From NCBI GenBank assembly GCA_040880235.1, contig JBBDIX010000022.1:1-36850 (forward strand): a stretch of 36,850 nt of DNA, in the 5' to 3' direction. How positions within the stretch are numbered: position 1 is the stretch's first letter; every line of letters starts with the position of its first letter. The notes under the pieces were generated by a model. The model did no database searches. It was not told where the DNA came from and was given only the letters and a program-made list of their open reading frames with translations. Origin of the DNA: JBBDIX01 sp040880235. Lineage in GTDB: Bacteria > Actinomycetota > Nitriliruptoria > Nitriliruptorales > Nitriliruptoraceae. Shown here piece by piece: positions 16,186 to 23,789 of this stretch. Both the position numbers and the translations under genes were made by a program.

Positions 16186-16211
16186 TCCGGACGGGCCACG
16201 TCCGCGTCAGG
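16181..16211. terminator. Bidirectional terminator formed by the two convergent stop codons
   Basis: CCTGA-TC-CGGACG (16181-16193) pairs with CGTCCG-CG-TCAGG (16199-16211) around a 5-nt loop. The stem contains the stop codon of the acylase gene in one arm and that of miaA in the other, so it can work in both directions. Confidence 0.6.
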
Positions 16212-17130
16212 ACGTTTCGGGTGCACACAGGTGGTCGATGGCCTCACGGGTCGCGCCGATCGCGGCGATGCGCGGTCCGCGCGGATCGCGGCGGAACCAG
16301 GCGCGTTGGCGACGCGCATACCGCCAGGTCCGCGTGCTGACCGACTCGACGAGGTCGGCGTGTGCGAGGCTCCCGTCGATCACGGCGAGCGCCTCCGCGT
16401 ATCCGATCGCCTGCGCGGCGGTGCGCGACAGGGGACCGCGGCGGACCAGAGCCCGCGTCTCGTCGATCAGCCCATCATCGAGCATCCGTTCGACCCGAGA
16501 CTCGATGGCCAGACGCAGGCGGTCACCGGGCGGGTCGAGCTGGACCACACGCAGGTCGGGGTAGATCCCGTCGTGTCCCTCCCAGGCCGTTCGGAAGGAC
16601 GAGAACCGTCGTCCGGTCAGCTCGAGCACCTCGAGGGCCCGCACGACACGCCGCAGGTTGGACGGTTCGATGCGTGCCGCCGCCTCGGGATCGAGACCCC
16701 GCAGGCGTTCGTGTGCGGCCACCGGGTCGTCACCGACCTGCTGTTCGACACGAGCGCGAACGTCGGGGTCAGTGGGCGGAAACTCCAGGGGGTCGACGAC
16801 GGCCCGCCAGTACAGGCCGGATCCGCCCACGAGCAGGGGCACCGCGCCGCGTTCCCGGATGGCGTCGATGGCCCGGCGCGCGTGGCGCTGGAACCAGGCG
16901 ACGGTGACCTCCTCCGAGGGGTCGAGCACGTCGACCATGTGGTGGGCGACCCGACGACGTTCGGACGGGGTGGGCTTGGCCGTCCCGACGTCCATGCCGC
17001 GATAGACGGTGAAGGCGTCGACGGCGACGACCTCCACACGCCAGCCGGATGCCGCCAGGCGGTCAGCGACGTGGAACGCGAGGTCCGACTTGCCGGATGC
17101 GGTCGGGCCGATGATGGCGAGCACGCTCAT
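16207..17130 (-). CDS. miaA: tRNA dimethylallyltransferase
   Basis: The 307-residue enzyme transfers the dimethylallyl group to N6 of adenosine 37 in tRNAs reading UNN codons; MiaB then methylthiolates the product. Features are the P-loop GPTASGKS (8-15), the substrate loop VDAFTVYRGMDVGTAKPT (~37-53), the GGSGLYWRAVV segment and the C-terminal QAIGYAEAL and TRTWRYARRQRAWFRRD. In the active-site loop the residue after the conserved Asp38 is Ala, where most homologues have Ser. The gene lies just after the LigB-like gene (4-bp gap) and probably shares its transcript with miaB. A hairpin overlapping its stop separates it from the acylase gene. Confidence 0.96.
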   Translation of the reverse strand: MSVLAIIGPTASGKSDLAFHVADRLAASGWRVEVVAVDAFTVYRGMDVGTAKPTPSERRRVAHHMVDVLDPSEEVTVAWFQRHARRAIDAIRERGAVPLLVGGSGLYWRAVVDPLEFPPTDPDVRARVEQQVGDDPVAAHERLRGLDPEAAARIEPSNLRRVVRALEVLELTGRRFSSFRTAWEGHDGIYPDLRVVQLDPPGDRLRLAIESRVERMLDDGLIDETRALVRRGPLSRTAAQAIGYAEALAVIDGSLAHADLVESVSTRTWRYARRQRAWFRRDPRGPRIAAIGATREAIDHLCAPETS

Positions 17131-17134
17131 CGGA

Positions 17135-17947
17135 TCATCGCGCGAACCGCGCCACCACGTACCCCACCCCGTGCGGGGCAGCGTGGACGACCTCTGGTGG
17201 AGCGGCGCCCTGGTCGCGTGCGAGCTGCGTCGCGACGAGCAGGGGCGCCCAGCCGTGTGCGACCACCTGCCGGGACTCCTCGGGCCCGAGGGCGCCGAGG
17301 CGATCGACGTCGAGCGCCTCGATCGCCTCCAGCGCCCGGCGATCCCAGTCCTGAGCACCGTCGACGAGGTACCCGGGCGCGCGGGTCGTGAGGGTCGCCG
17401 CGAGGTCGCCCGCGACCACGCCCGCCCACCATGACGGGGGCNNNNNNNNNNGGGGCGGGGGGCCGGTGTGGGGGGCGGCGCGGGGGCCGGCCCCCACGAC
17501 CGCCAACCTGGACGTGGACGCGACCTCACGGAGCGCCTGGACCACCGCACCGATCATCGGGAGATCGTCGTCGACGGACACGGCCACGACCGGCACGTCG
17601 ACGCGCGCGGCCACCTGCAGCGCGAGCACGCCGAACTCGGCGTCCAGTTCGTCCGCGACGCTCACGTCGACGCCGAGGTGACCGGCCAGCGCGCCGGCCG
17701 TCGCAACGGCTGGCGTCAGCGGCAACTGCACGTCCGGGTACCCGTAGCCGGCGAGACCAGCCTGGCCAGCGACCGTCACTCCCGACGCACCCTGCACGAC
17801 GAGCACGGCCACGTCCGCGCCGGTGAAATCCAGTCCGTCGATGGCGGCGCGCAGACGCGTCACGTCGGCTGCGACGTGGTCACGGGGACGGGGATCGACC
17901 TGTTCGAGCAGGGTCGCGGCCGCAGGGATCGCGACGATGGTCGCCAC
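17135..17947 (-). CDS. Class III extradiol dioxygenase LigB-like domain protein, interrupted by an assembly gap
   Basis: About 270 residues with pattern VATIVAIPAAATLLEQVDP, GADVAVLVVQGAS, then QLPLTPAVATAGALAGHLG and ending HGVGYVVARFAR. In actinobacteria a protein of this kind (M. tuberculosis Rv2728c) lies between miaB and miaA; it resembles class III extradiol dioxygenase subunit B/MEMO folds, but no iron-binding set is evident and the function is unknown. The GTG start follows the miaB stop by 1 bp. Ten Ns lie inside the gene. The reading frame stays open across them, but the flanking residues (PHTGPPP before, PPSWWAG after) are proline-rich and unlike the rest, so some flanking sequence is probably erroneous. 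The true protein likely runs from RLAVV directly to a segment near GDLAATL. Confidence 0.75.
   Translation of the reverse strand: MATIVAIPAAATLLEQVDPRPRDHVAADVTRLRAAIDGLDFTGADVAVLVVQGASGVTVAGQAGLAGYGYPDVQLPLTPAVATAGALAGHLGVDVSVADELDAEFGVLALQVAARVDVPVVAVSVDDDLPMIGAVVQALREVASTSRLAVVGAGPRAAPHTGPPPXXXXPPSWWAGVVAGDLAATLTTRAPGYLVDGAQDWDRRALEAIEALDVDRLGALGPEESRQVVAHGWAPLLVATQLARDQGAAPPEVVHAAPHGVGYVVARFAR
17442..17451. other. Assembly gap (10 Ns)
   Basis: A run of ten N bases with extremely G-rich flank on the right (ggggcgggg onward to about 17500). This is the mark of a contig join at a hard-to-sequence region, and the true length is unknown. Confidence 0.95.
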
Positions 17948-17948
17948 G

Positions 17949-19403
17949 TCAGACCGCGACGACCGGCAGGCTGCGCCCCGCGGCGCGCGCGCCGTGGCCG
18001 GCGGTCGCGCCGGAGTCGCGTGTCGCACGTGCGGCGTCGCCGGCACGGGTGCACTCGACGTGACGGGGTGCCCCGGCCAGCACGTAGTTGGTCCGGGCCT
18101 CGACGACCTCGACGGTGACGAGGTCTCCCGCCGCGAACTCGCGGTCCGACGTCGGCGCCGGCAGGTGCGTGAGGTGGTTGCCGTCGGTTCGCCCCGACCA
18201 GCGAGTGGCATCGTTCTTCGATGGCCCCTCGACCAGCAGCCGGTGCTGGCGGCCGACCAGGCGCTGGTGGGCCTCGAGCGAGTGCTGTCGGGTCATGGCC
18301 TCCAGGCGCCCGTAGCGTTCGGCGACGACGTCTGGGTCCACGAACTCGTCGACCCGTTCGGCCGCAGGCGTGCCGGGACGCGGCGAGTACTGGAACGTGA
18401 ACGCCTGGTCGAACCGGACGCGATCGACGACCTCCAGTGTCTGCTCGAAGTCCGCCTCGGTCTCACCGGGGAATCCCACGATGACGTCCGTGGTGAGGGC
18501 CGGGTCGGCGAGCTGGTCACGGATCCGGTCCACGAGGTCGAGGTAGCGGCGCTGCCGGTAGGAGCGGCGCATCAGCCGCAGGATGCGGTCCGATCCCGAC
18601 TGCATCGGCAGGTGCAGGTGTCCACACACCGCCGGGGTGTCGGCCATCGCGTCGAGGACGTCGTCGGTGAAGTCGCGCGGGTGGGGCGAGGTGAAACGGA
18701 CCCGCTGCAGCCCGTCGATGGCGCCCACTGCCCGCAGCAGTTCGGGAAAGGTGCTCCGCCCGGCGATGTCGCGGCCGTACGAGTTGACGTTCTGCCCGAG
18801 CAGCGTCACCTCGATCACGTCGTCGGCGACGAGGTCGCGGATCTCGGCGAGGATCTCGGCGGCCGTCCGAGAGCGTTCCGGGCCGCGCAGACTCGGCACG
18901 ATGCAGAACGTGCACGTGTTGTCGCACCCCACGGAGATGGACACCCACGCATGGTGGCGCACGTCACGACGCGCGGGCAGCGCCGACGGGAACGTCTCGA
19001 GCTGTTCGACGAGTTCGACGACGGGGATCGCGGCCGAGTCGGCCTGGGCGAGCAGCCCGGGAAGGTTGCCCAGGTTGTGGGTGCCGTAGACCACGTCGAC
19101 CCACGGTGCACGTTCGGCGACGGCCTGCCCGTCCTTCTGTGCGAGGCAACCCCCCACGACGATGGTCAGGTCCTGGCCGGCCTCGCGACGCTCGTCCTTG
19201 ACCCGTCGCAGATGGCCCAGCGTGCCGTACAGGCGGTTGTCGGCGTTCTCACGCACCGCACAGGTGTTGAGCAGGATCAGGTCGGCGTCATCGTCCGAGG
19301 GCGCCCGCCGGTAGCCAAGGGATTCCAGCAGGCCGGCGGCGCGTTCGGAGTCGTGCACGTTCATCTGGCAGCCGAACGTGCGGATGGCGTAGGTACGCGG
19401 CAC
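17949..19403 (-). CDS. miaB: tRNA-2-methylthio-N6-dimethylallyladenosine synthase
   Basis: The 484-residue radical-SAM methylthiotransferase adds the 2-methylthio group to i6A37 in tRNA. The N-terminal UPF0004 domain binds an auxiliary cluster through Cys12 (TFGCQMN), Cys48 (NTCAVRE) and Cys86 (GGCLAQ). The radical-SAM motif is Cys160-x3-Cys164-x2-Cys167 (VGCDNTCTFCIVP). The C-terminal TRAM domain carries HRLLVEGPSK and GDLVTVEVVEARTNYVLAG, which marks MiaB rather than MtaB or RimO. The start is GTG, 6 nt past the stop of the upstream small membrane gene, with no stronger alternative. The last ~35 residues form an Ala/Gly-rich tail absent from many homologues. It works on the product of MiaA, two genes downstream. 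Confidence 0.96.
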   Translation of the reverse strand: MPRTYAIRTFGCQMNVHDSERAAGLLESLGYRRAPSDDDADLILLNTCAVRENADNRLYGTLGHLRRVKDERREAGQDLTIVVGGCLAQKDGQAVAERAPWVDVVYGTHNLGNLPGLLAQADSAAIPVVELVEQLETFPSALPARRDVRHHAWVSISVGCDNTCTFCIVPSLRGPERSRTAAEILAEIRDLVADDVIEVTLLGQNVNSYGRDIAGRSTFPELLRAVGAIDGLQRVRFTSPHPRDFTDDVLDAMADTPAVCGHLHLPMQSGSDRILRLMRRSYRQRRYLDLVDRIRDQLADPALTTDVIVGFPGETEADFEQTLEVVDRVRFDQAFTFQYSPRPGTPAAERVDEFVDPDVVAERYGRLEAMTRQHSLEAHQRLVGRQHRLLVEGPSKNDATRWSGRTDGNHLTHLPAPTSDREFAAGDLVTVEVVEARTNYVLAGAPRHVECTRAGDAARATRDSGATAGHGARAAGRSLPVVAV

Positions 19404-19409
19404 GGTCGA

Positions 19410-19685
19410 TCAGCCGCCTGCAGTCGTGAAGCGACGACGTGCCTCGTGGTGTTCGGTGCCTCCGTCGAGGTGCGTCCCGCGCCCGAGCGCGACCAGCACG
19501 GCGGCCACGGCGGCCAGCGCGGCGGCCGACATCCCGCCACCAGGTGTCACGAAGAAGGCGAGCACCAGGGCACCGAGCGCGCCGTATCCCACCATGGCGC
19601 GGGTACGTGAGCGTCCCGCGAACAGTGCCGCCACGACCACGAGTCCGGGAATCCCGGCGACGATCCAGGTCTGCAGGATGGTCAT
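19410..19685 (-). CDS. Small three-helix membrane protein, function unknown
   Basis: This 91-residue protein has three hydrophobic segments (IVAGIPGLVVVAALFAG, AMVGYGALGALVLAFFV, MSAAALAAVAAVLVALG) and a polar C-terminus rich in His/Arg/Glu (GGTEHHEARRRF). The ATG follows GGAGG by 6 nt, a strong ribosome site. It sits 6 nt upstream of miaB, so it is the first gene of a likely miaB-LigB-miaA transcript. I recognise no family; small membrane proteins occur at this place in other actinobacteria. Confidence 0.75.
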   Translation of the reverse strand: MTILQTWIVAGIPGLVVVAALFAGRSRTRAMVGYGALGALVLAFFVTPGGGMSAAALAAVAAVLVALGRGTHLDGGTEHHEARRRFTTAGG

Positions 19686-19797
19686 GGCGCACCTCCGAGG
19701 TTCGGGCTGCTGCCCGGTGGCGGTACGTCGACCGGGAGACCGACGTCCGAGACGCAGGCAGGCTATCCGACGGGCCTGGCCCTGGACCGGGGTGGCG

Positions 19798-20409
19798 TCA
19801 CCGGTCCGCGGTGCGTTGCTCCTCGCGCAGCGCGAACACCGCGTCACGGGCGACCTTCCGCGCCAGTGCGTCGGGGTGTCCGCGCCGGGCGACATGCCCA
19901 GCCACCCGTCGAAACGCGGTCTCGGCGGTCTCCCCGGTGAGCTGCGCGGCCCGTTGGCGGGCCAGTTCGAACGCCACGGCCTGCTGGTCCTCCGATTCGT
20001 ACGGGGCCAGCAGCGAGGCGATCAGGTCGCGATCGAAGCCACGCGCCCCGAGGTCCCGGCGGATGCGCAGCAGGGCGTGTCCACGCGCGCGTGCCTCGTC
20101 GACGAGCGACTGGGCCATCCGTCGGTCGTCGACGAGCCCCTCGCTGCGGGCCCGGACGAGGGTGGCCTCGACCTGGTGGTCGTCGAAGCCACGTTGGGCG
20201 AGCTTGTCGCGCAGGCGACCCTCGGACTGTGGGGTCATCGACGCCGATCGCCGGACGAAGGCGAGCGCCTCCGCGGATGCGGCGTCGTCAGCCGACGGCA
20301 TCGCAGGGACCGACGCCGACTCCTGTGGAGGTGCCGCGTCGACCGGATCGATCAGTGGTCGACGTTCGATCCCCCGTCGGGCCAGCCACTCCTCGGCATC
20401 ACGCGGCAT
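19798..20409 (-). CDS. recX: Regulatory protein RecX
   Basis: The 203-residue protein modulates RecA by binding its filaments and blocking their extension. The RecX three-helix repeats are visible from about residue 45: AEALAFVRRSASMTPQSEGRLRDKLAQRGF, then VDDRRMAQSLVDEARARGHALLRIRRDLGARGFDRDLI, then a third repeat to the C-terminus. The first 45 residues are an Ala/Pro-rich linker. It begins 3 bp after the recA stop, the usual recA-recX operon, so it should be induced with recA. A gap of 112 bp follows before the next leftward gene, so miaB may have its own promoter. Confidence 0.93.
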   Translation of the reverse strand: MPRDAEEWLARRGIERRPLIDPVDAAPPQESASVPAMPSADDAASAEALAFVRRSASMTPQSEGRLRDKLAQRGFDDHQVEATLVRARSEGLVDDRRMAQSLVDEARARGHALLRIRRDLGARGFDRDLIASLLAPYESEDQQAVAFELARQRAAQLTGETAETAFRRVAGHVARRGHPDALARKVARDAVFALREEQRTADR

Positions 20410-20412
20410 CGA

Positions 20413-21459
20413 TCACGACTCCTCATCGAGGTCGAGGTCGTCCGGCTCGTCCTCGAGTTCCTCTGCGACCAGGATTGGATCGATGCCGACCTTCTCCTTG
20501 ACCTTCTTCTCGATCTCGCGCGAGACGTCGTCGTTGTCCCGGAGGAACTGGCGCGCGTTCTCCTTGCCCTGACCGAGCTGTTCGCCGTCGTACGTGTACC
20601 AGGCGCCTGCCTTGCGGATGATTCCCTCCTCGACCCCGACGTCGATCAGGGAGCCCTCCCGAGAGATGCCCTCCCCGTAGATGATGTCGAACTCCGCCTG
20701 ACGGAAGGGCGCGGCGACCTTGTTCTTGACGACCTTGACCCGGACCCGGTTGCCGACCGCGTCGGTACCGTCCTTGAGCGTCTCGATGCGGCGCACGTCG
20801 AGTCGCACCGACGAGTAGAACTTCAGGGCACGACCACCCGGCGTGATCTCCGGGGATCCGAACATCACACCGATCTTTTCGCGCAGCTGGTTGATGAAGA
20901 TCGCGCACGTCTTCGACCGGTGCAGGGATCCGGACAGCTTGCGCAGCGCCTGACTCATGAGACGTGCCTGCAGTCCGACGTGACTGTCGCCCATCTCCCC
21001 GTCGATCTCGGCGCGCGGCGTGAGGGCGGCGACGGAGTCGATGACGACGATGTCGATCGCCCCGGACCGCACCAGCATGTCGGTGATCTCCAACGCCTGT
21101 TCACCGTTGTCGGGCTGCGACACCAGCAGGTCGTTGATGTCGACCCCCAGCGCCCGCGCGTAGGTCGGGTCCAGCGCGTGCTCTGCGTCGATGAAGGCGG
21201 CGATGCCCCCAAGCTTCTGTGCCTCGGCCACGGCGTGCAACGCGACGGTCGTCTTGCCGGACGACTCCGGGCCGAACACCTCGACCACGCGCCCACGGGG
21301 CAGGCCGCCGATCCCGAGTGCGAGGTCGAGTGCGAGCGCCCCGGTCGGGATCGCCGGGATGCGCACGGCGCTCTCGTCGCCCAGGCGCATCAGGGAACCC
21401 TTGCCGAACTGCTTCTCGATGTTGCCGAGCGCGAGATCCAGTGCCTTGTCGCGATCCAC
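20413..21459 (-). CDS. recA: Recombinase RecA
   Basis: The 348-residue strand-exchange protein forms filaments on single-stranded DNA and stimulates LexA self-cleavage. The Walker A is GPESSGKTT (63-71), Walker B is IDIVVIDSVAAL, the L1/L2 regions include GDSHVGLQARLMSQALRKL and FINQLREKIGVMFGSPE, and the acidic C-tail is DEPDDLDLDEES. There is no intein, unlike some mycobacterial RecA proteins. The GTG start has GGAGG 8 nt upstream. Two promoter signals lie upstream: a proximal TGTCACAC-N8-TACGGT element and a distal SOS box. The same two-promoter order is known for M. tuberculosis recA. It forms an operon with recX. Confidence 0.98.
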   Translation of the reverse strand: MDRDKALDLALGNIEKQFGKGSLMRLGDESAVRIPAIPTGALALDLALGIGGLPRGRVVEVFGPESSGKTTVALHAVAEAQKLGGIAAFIDAEHALDPTYARALGVDINDLLVSQPDNGEQALEITDMLVRSGAIDIVVIDSVAALTPRAEIDGEMGDSHVGLQARLMSQALRKLSGSLHRSKTCAIFINQLREKIGVMFGSPEITPGGRALKFYSSVRLDVRRIETLKDGTDAVGNRVRVKVVKNKVAAPFRQAEFDIIYGEGISREGSLIDVGVEEGIIRKAGAWYTYDGEQLGQGKENARQFLRDNDDVSREIEKKVKEKVGIDPILVAEELEDEPDDLDLDEES

Positions 21460-21567
21460 GTGATGCCTCCGGGGCTCGTGTTCCGGTCTCGTCGTCCGAG
21501 CGAGGTCGACGACCCTTGGTGTGGTCCTGCCCTACTGTCCGCCGGTGTCCGGCGACCGAGTGACCAC

Positions 21568-21590
21568 ACCGTAGATGTCAGGTGTGACAT
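21568..21590 (-). promoter_or_regulatory. Proximal recA promoter element TGTCACAC-N8-TACGGT
   Basis: On the reverse strand TGTCACAC (21589-21582) is followed after exactly 8 nt by TACGGT (21573-21568), about 109 nt before the recA start. Sequence blocks and spacing are identical to the element before the LysM-type gene. It resembles the RecA-NDp/PafBC promoter of mycobacteria, which drives damage induction without LexA. The site also lies in a perfect palindrome, GATGTCA-GGTG-TGACATC (21574-21591), that could bind a dimeric regulator. Confidence 0.65.
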
Positions 21591-21623
21591 CATGTGCGAG
21601 GCGCCGCCCGTGAACTGTGGATC

Positions 21624-21645
21624 ACGCTACACGAACACCTGTTCG
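21624..21645 (-). promoter_or_regulatory. Distal recA promoter with SOS box
   Basis: CGAACACCTGTTCG (21632-21645) is a perfect CGAAC-N4-GTTCG LexA operator. On the reverse strand TAGCGT (21629-21624), a possible -10, follows 2 nt later, so LexA would cover this promoter. The box lies 62 bp upstream of the divergent exonuclease start and could control that gene as well. Confidence 0.85.
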
Positions 21646-21706
21646 AACGCGAGCATTCCGCACGCAGGCCGCACCCACCCGCGCCTCACCTCGTCACCGG
21701 AGTCCC

Positions 21707-22414
21707 ATGCCCACCGCGACCGATCCCCCGACGCAGACCGCAACCGACGGGTCCGCGCCCAGCGACGGACCGGTTCCGGTGCGCCCGACACGCTTCGTCT
21801 TCATCGACACCGAGGCGACGGGGCTCGACCATCGACGCCACGAACTGACCGAGGTGTCGTGGATCGTGCGCTTCGAGGACGGTCGCGAGGTGGAACGCCA
21901 GTACTTCCCCACACACACGATCGACGGGGCGGACGCCGAGGCACTGGTCCTCACGCACTACGACGACCGCATCGCGTCCCAGACCCAGACGCCGGCGTCC
22001 GAGTGGCTGCCGGTGCTCCTCGAGGATGCGCGTGACGCCGTGCTCGTCGGGGCCGTCCCGGACTTCGACGCACGCCACCTCGAACGCATGTGCCACAAGT
22101 TGGGGCTGGAACCGACGTGGGATCACCACCTGCTCGACGTGGAGACCCTCGCCCTGCCGCTGCTCGCACCCGGTCCCGAGGCACCTCGCGGTCTCGCCCG
22201 CACCTGCGCCGCACTCGGCATCCCGCACGATCGTGACCTCGCCCACGGCGCCCTCTACGACGCCCAGCAGGCCATGCGTGTGTTCGATGCCGTGTGGGCC
22301 CTGTTCGCCGAGGTGCGACGAAGTGGCGGCCCCCTGCCTCCGCCCGTGGCACGCGCCAACGGTCGATCCGACGAGGATCACACGCCCCGCGGGACCGACG
22401 CCACCACGTCGTGA
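21707..22414 (+). CDS. DnaQ-like 3'-5' exonuclease (DEDDh family)
   Basis: The 235-residue protein has the DEDDh nuclease residues in order: Asp34 and Glu36 in FIDTEATGL, Asp121 in PDFDARHL, His180 and Asp185 in AHGALYDAQ. This is the RNase T/DnaQ superfamily that removes nucleotides from 3' ends using two metal ions. The first 28 residues are Thr/Pro/Asp-rich and look disordered, and the last ~30 are also unstructured. It lacks polymerase or helicase domains, so it could be a free repair or RNA-processing exonuclease. The ATG has a weak GGAG 4 nt upstream. It is divergent from recA across a 247-bp region containing an SOS box, so induction by DNA damage is plausible but unproven. Confidence 0.85.
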   Translation: MPTATDPPTQTATDGSAPSDGPVPVRPTRFVFIDTEATGLDHRRHELTEVSWIVRFEDGREVERQYFPTHTIDGADAEALVLTHYDDRIASQTQTPASEWLPVLLEDARDAVLVGAVPDFDARHLERMCHKLGLEPTWDHHLLDVETLALPLLAPGPEAPRGLARTCAALGIPHDRDLAHGALYDAQQAMRVFDAVWALFAEVRRSGGPLPPPVARANGRSDEDHTPRGTDATTS

Positions 22415-22421
22415 CGCGCGA

Positions 22422-22438
22422 GACCCTGTCCGAGGGTC
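22422..22438 (+). terminator. Short hairpin after the exonuclease gene
   Basis: GACCCT-GTCCG-AGGGTC is a perfect 6-bp stem with 5-nt loop, starting 7 nt past the stop codon. The remaining ~70 bp to the convergent cinA end holds no gene. Confidence 0.45.
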
Positions 22439-22508
22439 GAGCCGCGCACGCCCACCTCGCTCGCGATCACACGATCGGCCACGGGGATCGCCACGGGGCC
22501 GCGCATCG

Positions 22509-23789
22509 TCACGCTCCGGGCTGGTCCTCGACGAGTCGTCGCAGCAGCAGGTCCAGCGCCGTGGTGCCCAGCCGGGACATGATCGACGTGCGGTCGCCGT
22601 TGAGGCGTCGGGTGTGCACCTCGGTGTCGCGACCCGGTCCGGCCAGCGCCCAGTGGACGGTTCCGACCGGGATCTCGCCGAGGTCCCCGGGACCCGCGAC
22701 GCCCGTGACGGCCAGTCCCCAGTCAGCCCCCGTGTGCTCACGCACCGCATCGGCCAGGGCGCGGGTGACCGCCTCGCCGACCGCGCCGTCGACGAGCAGT
22801 TCGTCAGGGATGCCGAGCATCGTGTGCTTCGCCTCGGCGGAGTAGACGACCATCCCCCCGTGCAGCGCCTGCGAGGCACCGGGAATCCGTCCGAGTCGCG
22901 CCGCGATGTCTCCCGCGGTCACGGACTCCGCCAGCGCGACGGTCTGTCCGCGCTCGGTGAGGGTGCGCAGGACGGCCTCTTCGACGCGCTCGTCGTCGAT
23001 CCCCGCGACCCCCGCACCGAGTGCAGACACGACCTCGTCGACCAGGGGCTGGGACGTCGCGCGCGCGACCGTGACGTCGGACGCGCTGACGGTCAGACGC
23101 ACCTCGATGCCCGTGGTGTGCGCCAGGAACGACAGCGTCACCTCGGTGTGACGCGCCACGATGGGTTCGACGACCGCGGCGACGTCGGACTCGCCCCGCC
23201 CGGAGACGTGGACCCGGCGGGTGATCGTCGTACGCTCCCCCGCGAGCGCACGCACCTCGTCGACCACGTGACGTTCGAACAGTTCCCGCATCTCCCACGG
23301 CACGCCGGGCAGGGCCACGAGGCGTGTCGGCGTGTCGCCCGCGAGGTCGATGGCGAACGCTGGCGCGGTGCCGACCGCCGGGTAGACCGTCGCGCCGACG
23401 GGGATGTGGGCCTGGCGCAGGTTCTGCTCGGACATGGTCCGTCCCATACGCGCGAATCGCACCCGCAGTTCGTCGGCGAGGTCCTCACGGAACTGAAGTT
23501 CCACCCCCGCGACGGCGGCCACCGACTCACGGGTGAGGTCGTCGACGGTCGGACCCAGGCCCCCACCGACGAGGATCAGCTCACTGCGCTGCACGAGCCA
23601 CTCGATGGCCTCACCGATGCGCGCGACGTCGTCACCCACGGCGAGGTGGTGCACGACCTGCATGCCGCGCGCGGTGAGCTCTCGACTGAGCCACGTCGCA
23701 TTGCTGTCGGTGAGGTCTCCGAGCAGCAGTTCGCTGCCGACCGACAGCAGGGCGGCTCGCGGCGGGGCGCTGGCCTGATCGTGGGTCAC
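22509..23789 (-). CDS. cinA: CinA family protein (damage-inducible/competence protein, nicotinamide-nucleotide amidase)
   Basis: The 426-residue protein has the two CinA domains. Residues ~10-175 are a MoaB/MogA-like domain (SVGSELLLGDLTDSNATWLSREL, VGGGLGPTVDDLT), linked to ADP-ribose pyrophosphatase activity in some members. Residues ~270-425 are the PncC-type domain that deamidates NMN to recycle NAD. Its active-site segment reads AESVTAGDIAARL: the catalytic Ser is kept, but the usual Cys-Thr-Gly-Gly is Val-Thr-Ala-Gly. YSAEAKHTMLGI and VTGVAGPGD are also typical. The GTG start overlaps the pgsA stop (GTGA), so it is translated from the pgsA transcript. A cinA-recA link is common in bacteria; here the exonuclease gene lies between them. 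Confidence 0.93.
   Translation of the reverse strand: MTHDQASAPPRAALLSVGSELLLGDLTDSNATWLSRELTARGMQVVHHLAVGDDVARIGEAIEWLVQRSELILVGGGLGPTVDDLTRESVAAVAGVELQFREDLADELRVRFARMGRTMSEQNLRQAHIPVGATVYPAVGTAPAFAIDLAGDTPTRLVALPGVPWEMRELFERHVVDEVRALAGERTTITRRVHVSGRGESDVAAVVEPIVARHTEVTLSFLAHTTGIEVRLTVSASDVTVARATSQPLVDEVVSALGAGVAGIDDERVEEAVLRTLTERGQTVALAESVTAGDIAARLGRIPGASQALHGGMVVYSAEAKHTMLGIPDELLVDGAVGEAVTRALADAVREHTGADWGLAVTGVAGPGDLGEIPVGTVHWALAGPGRDTEVHTRRLNGDRTSIMSRLGTTALDLLLRRLVEDQPGA

Noticed and set aside
21616..21624. Single DnaA-box-like TGATCCACA upstream of recA
   Set aside because: One isolated imperfect nonamer is expected by chance.
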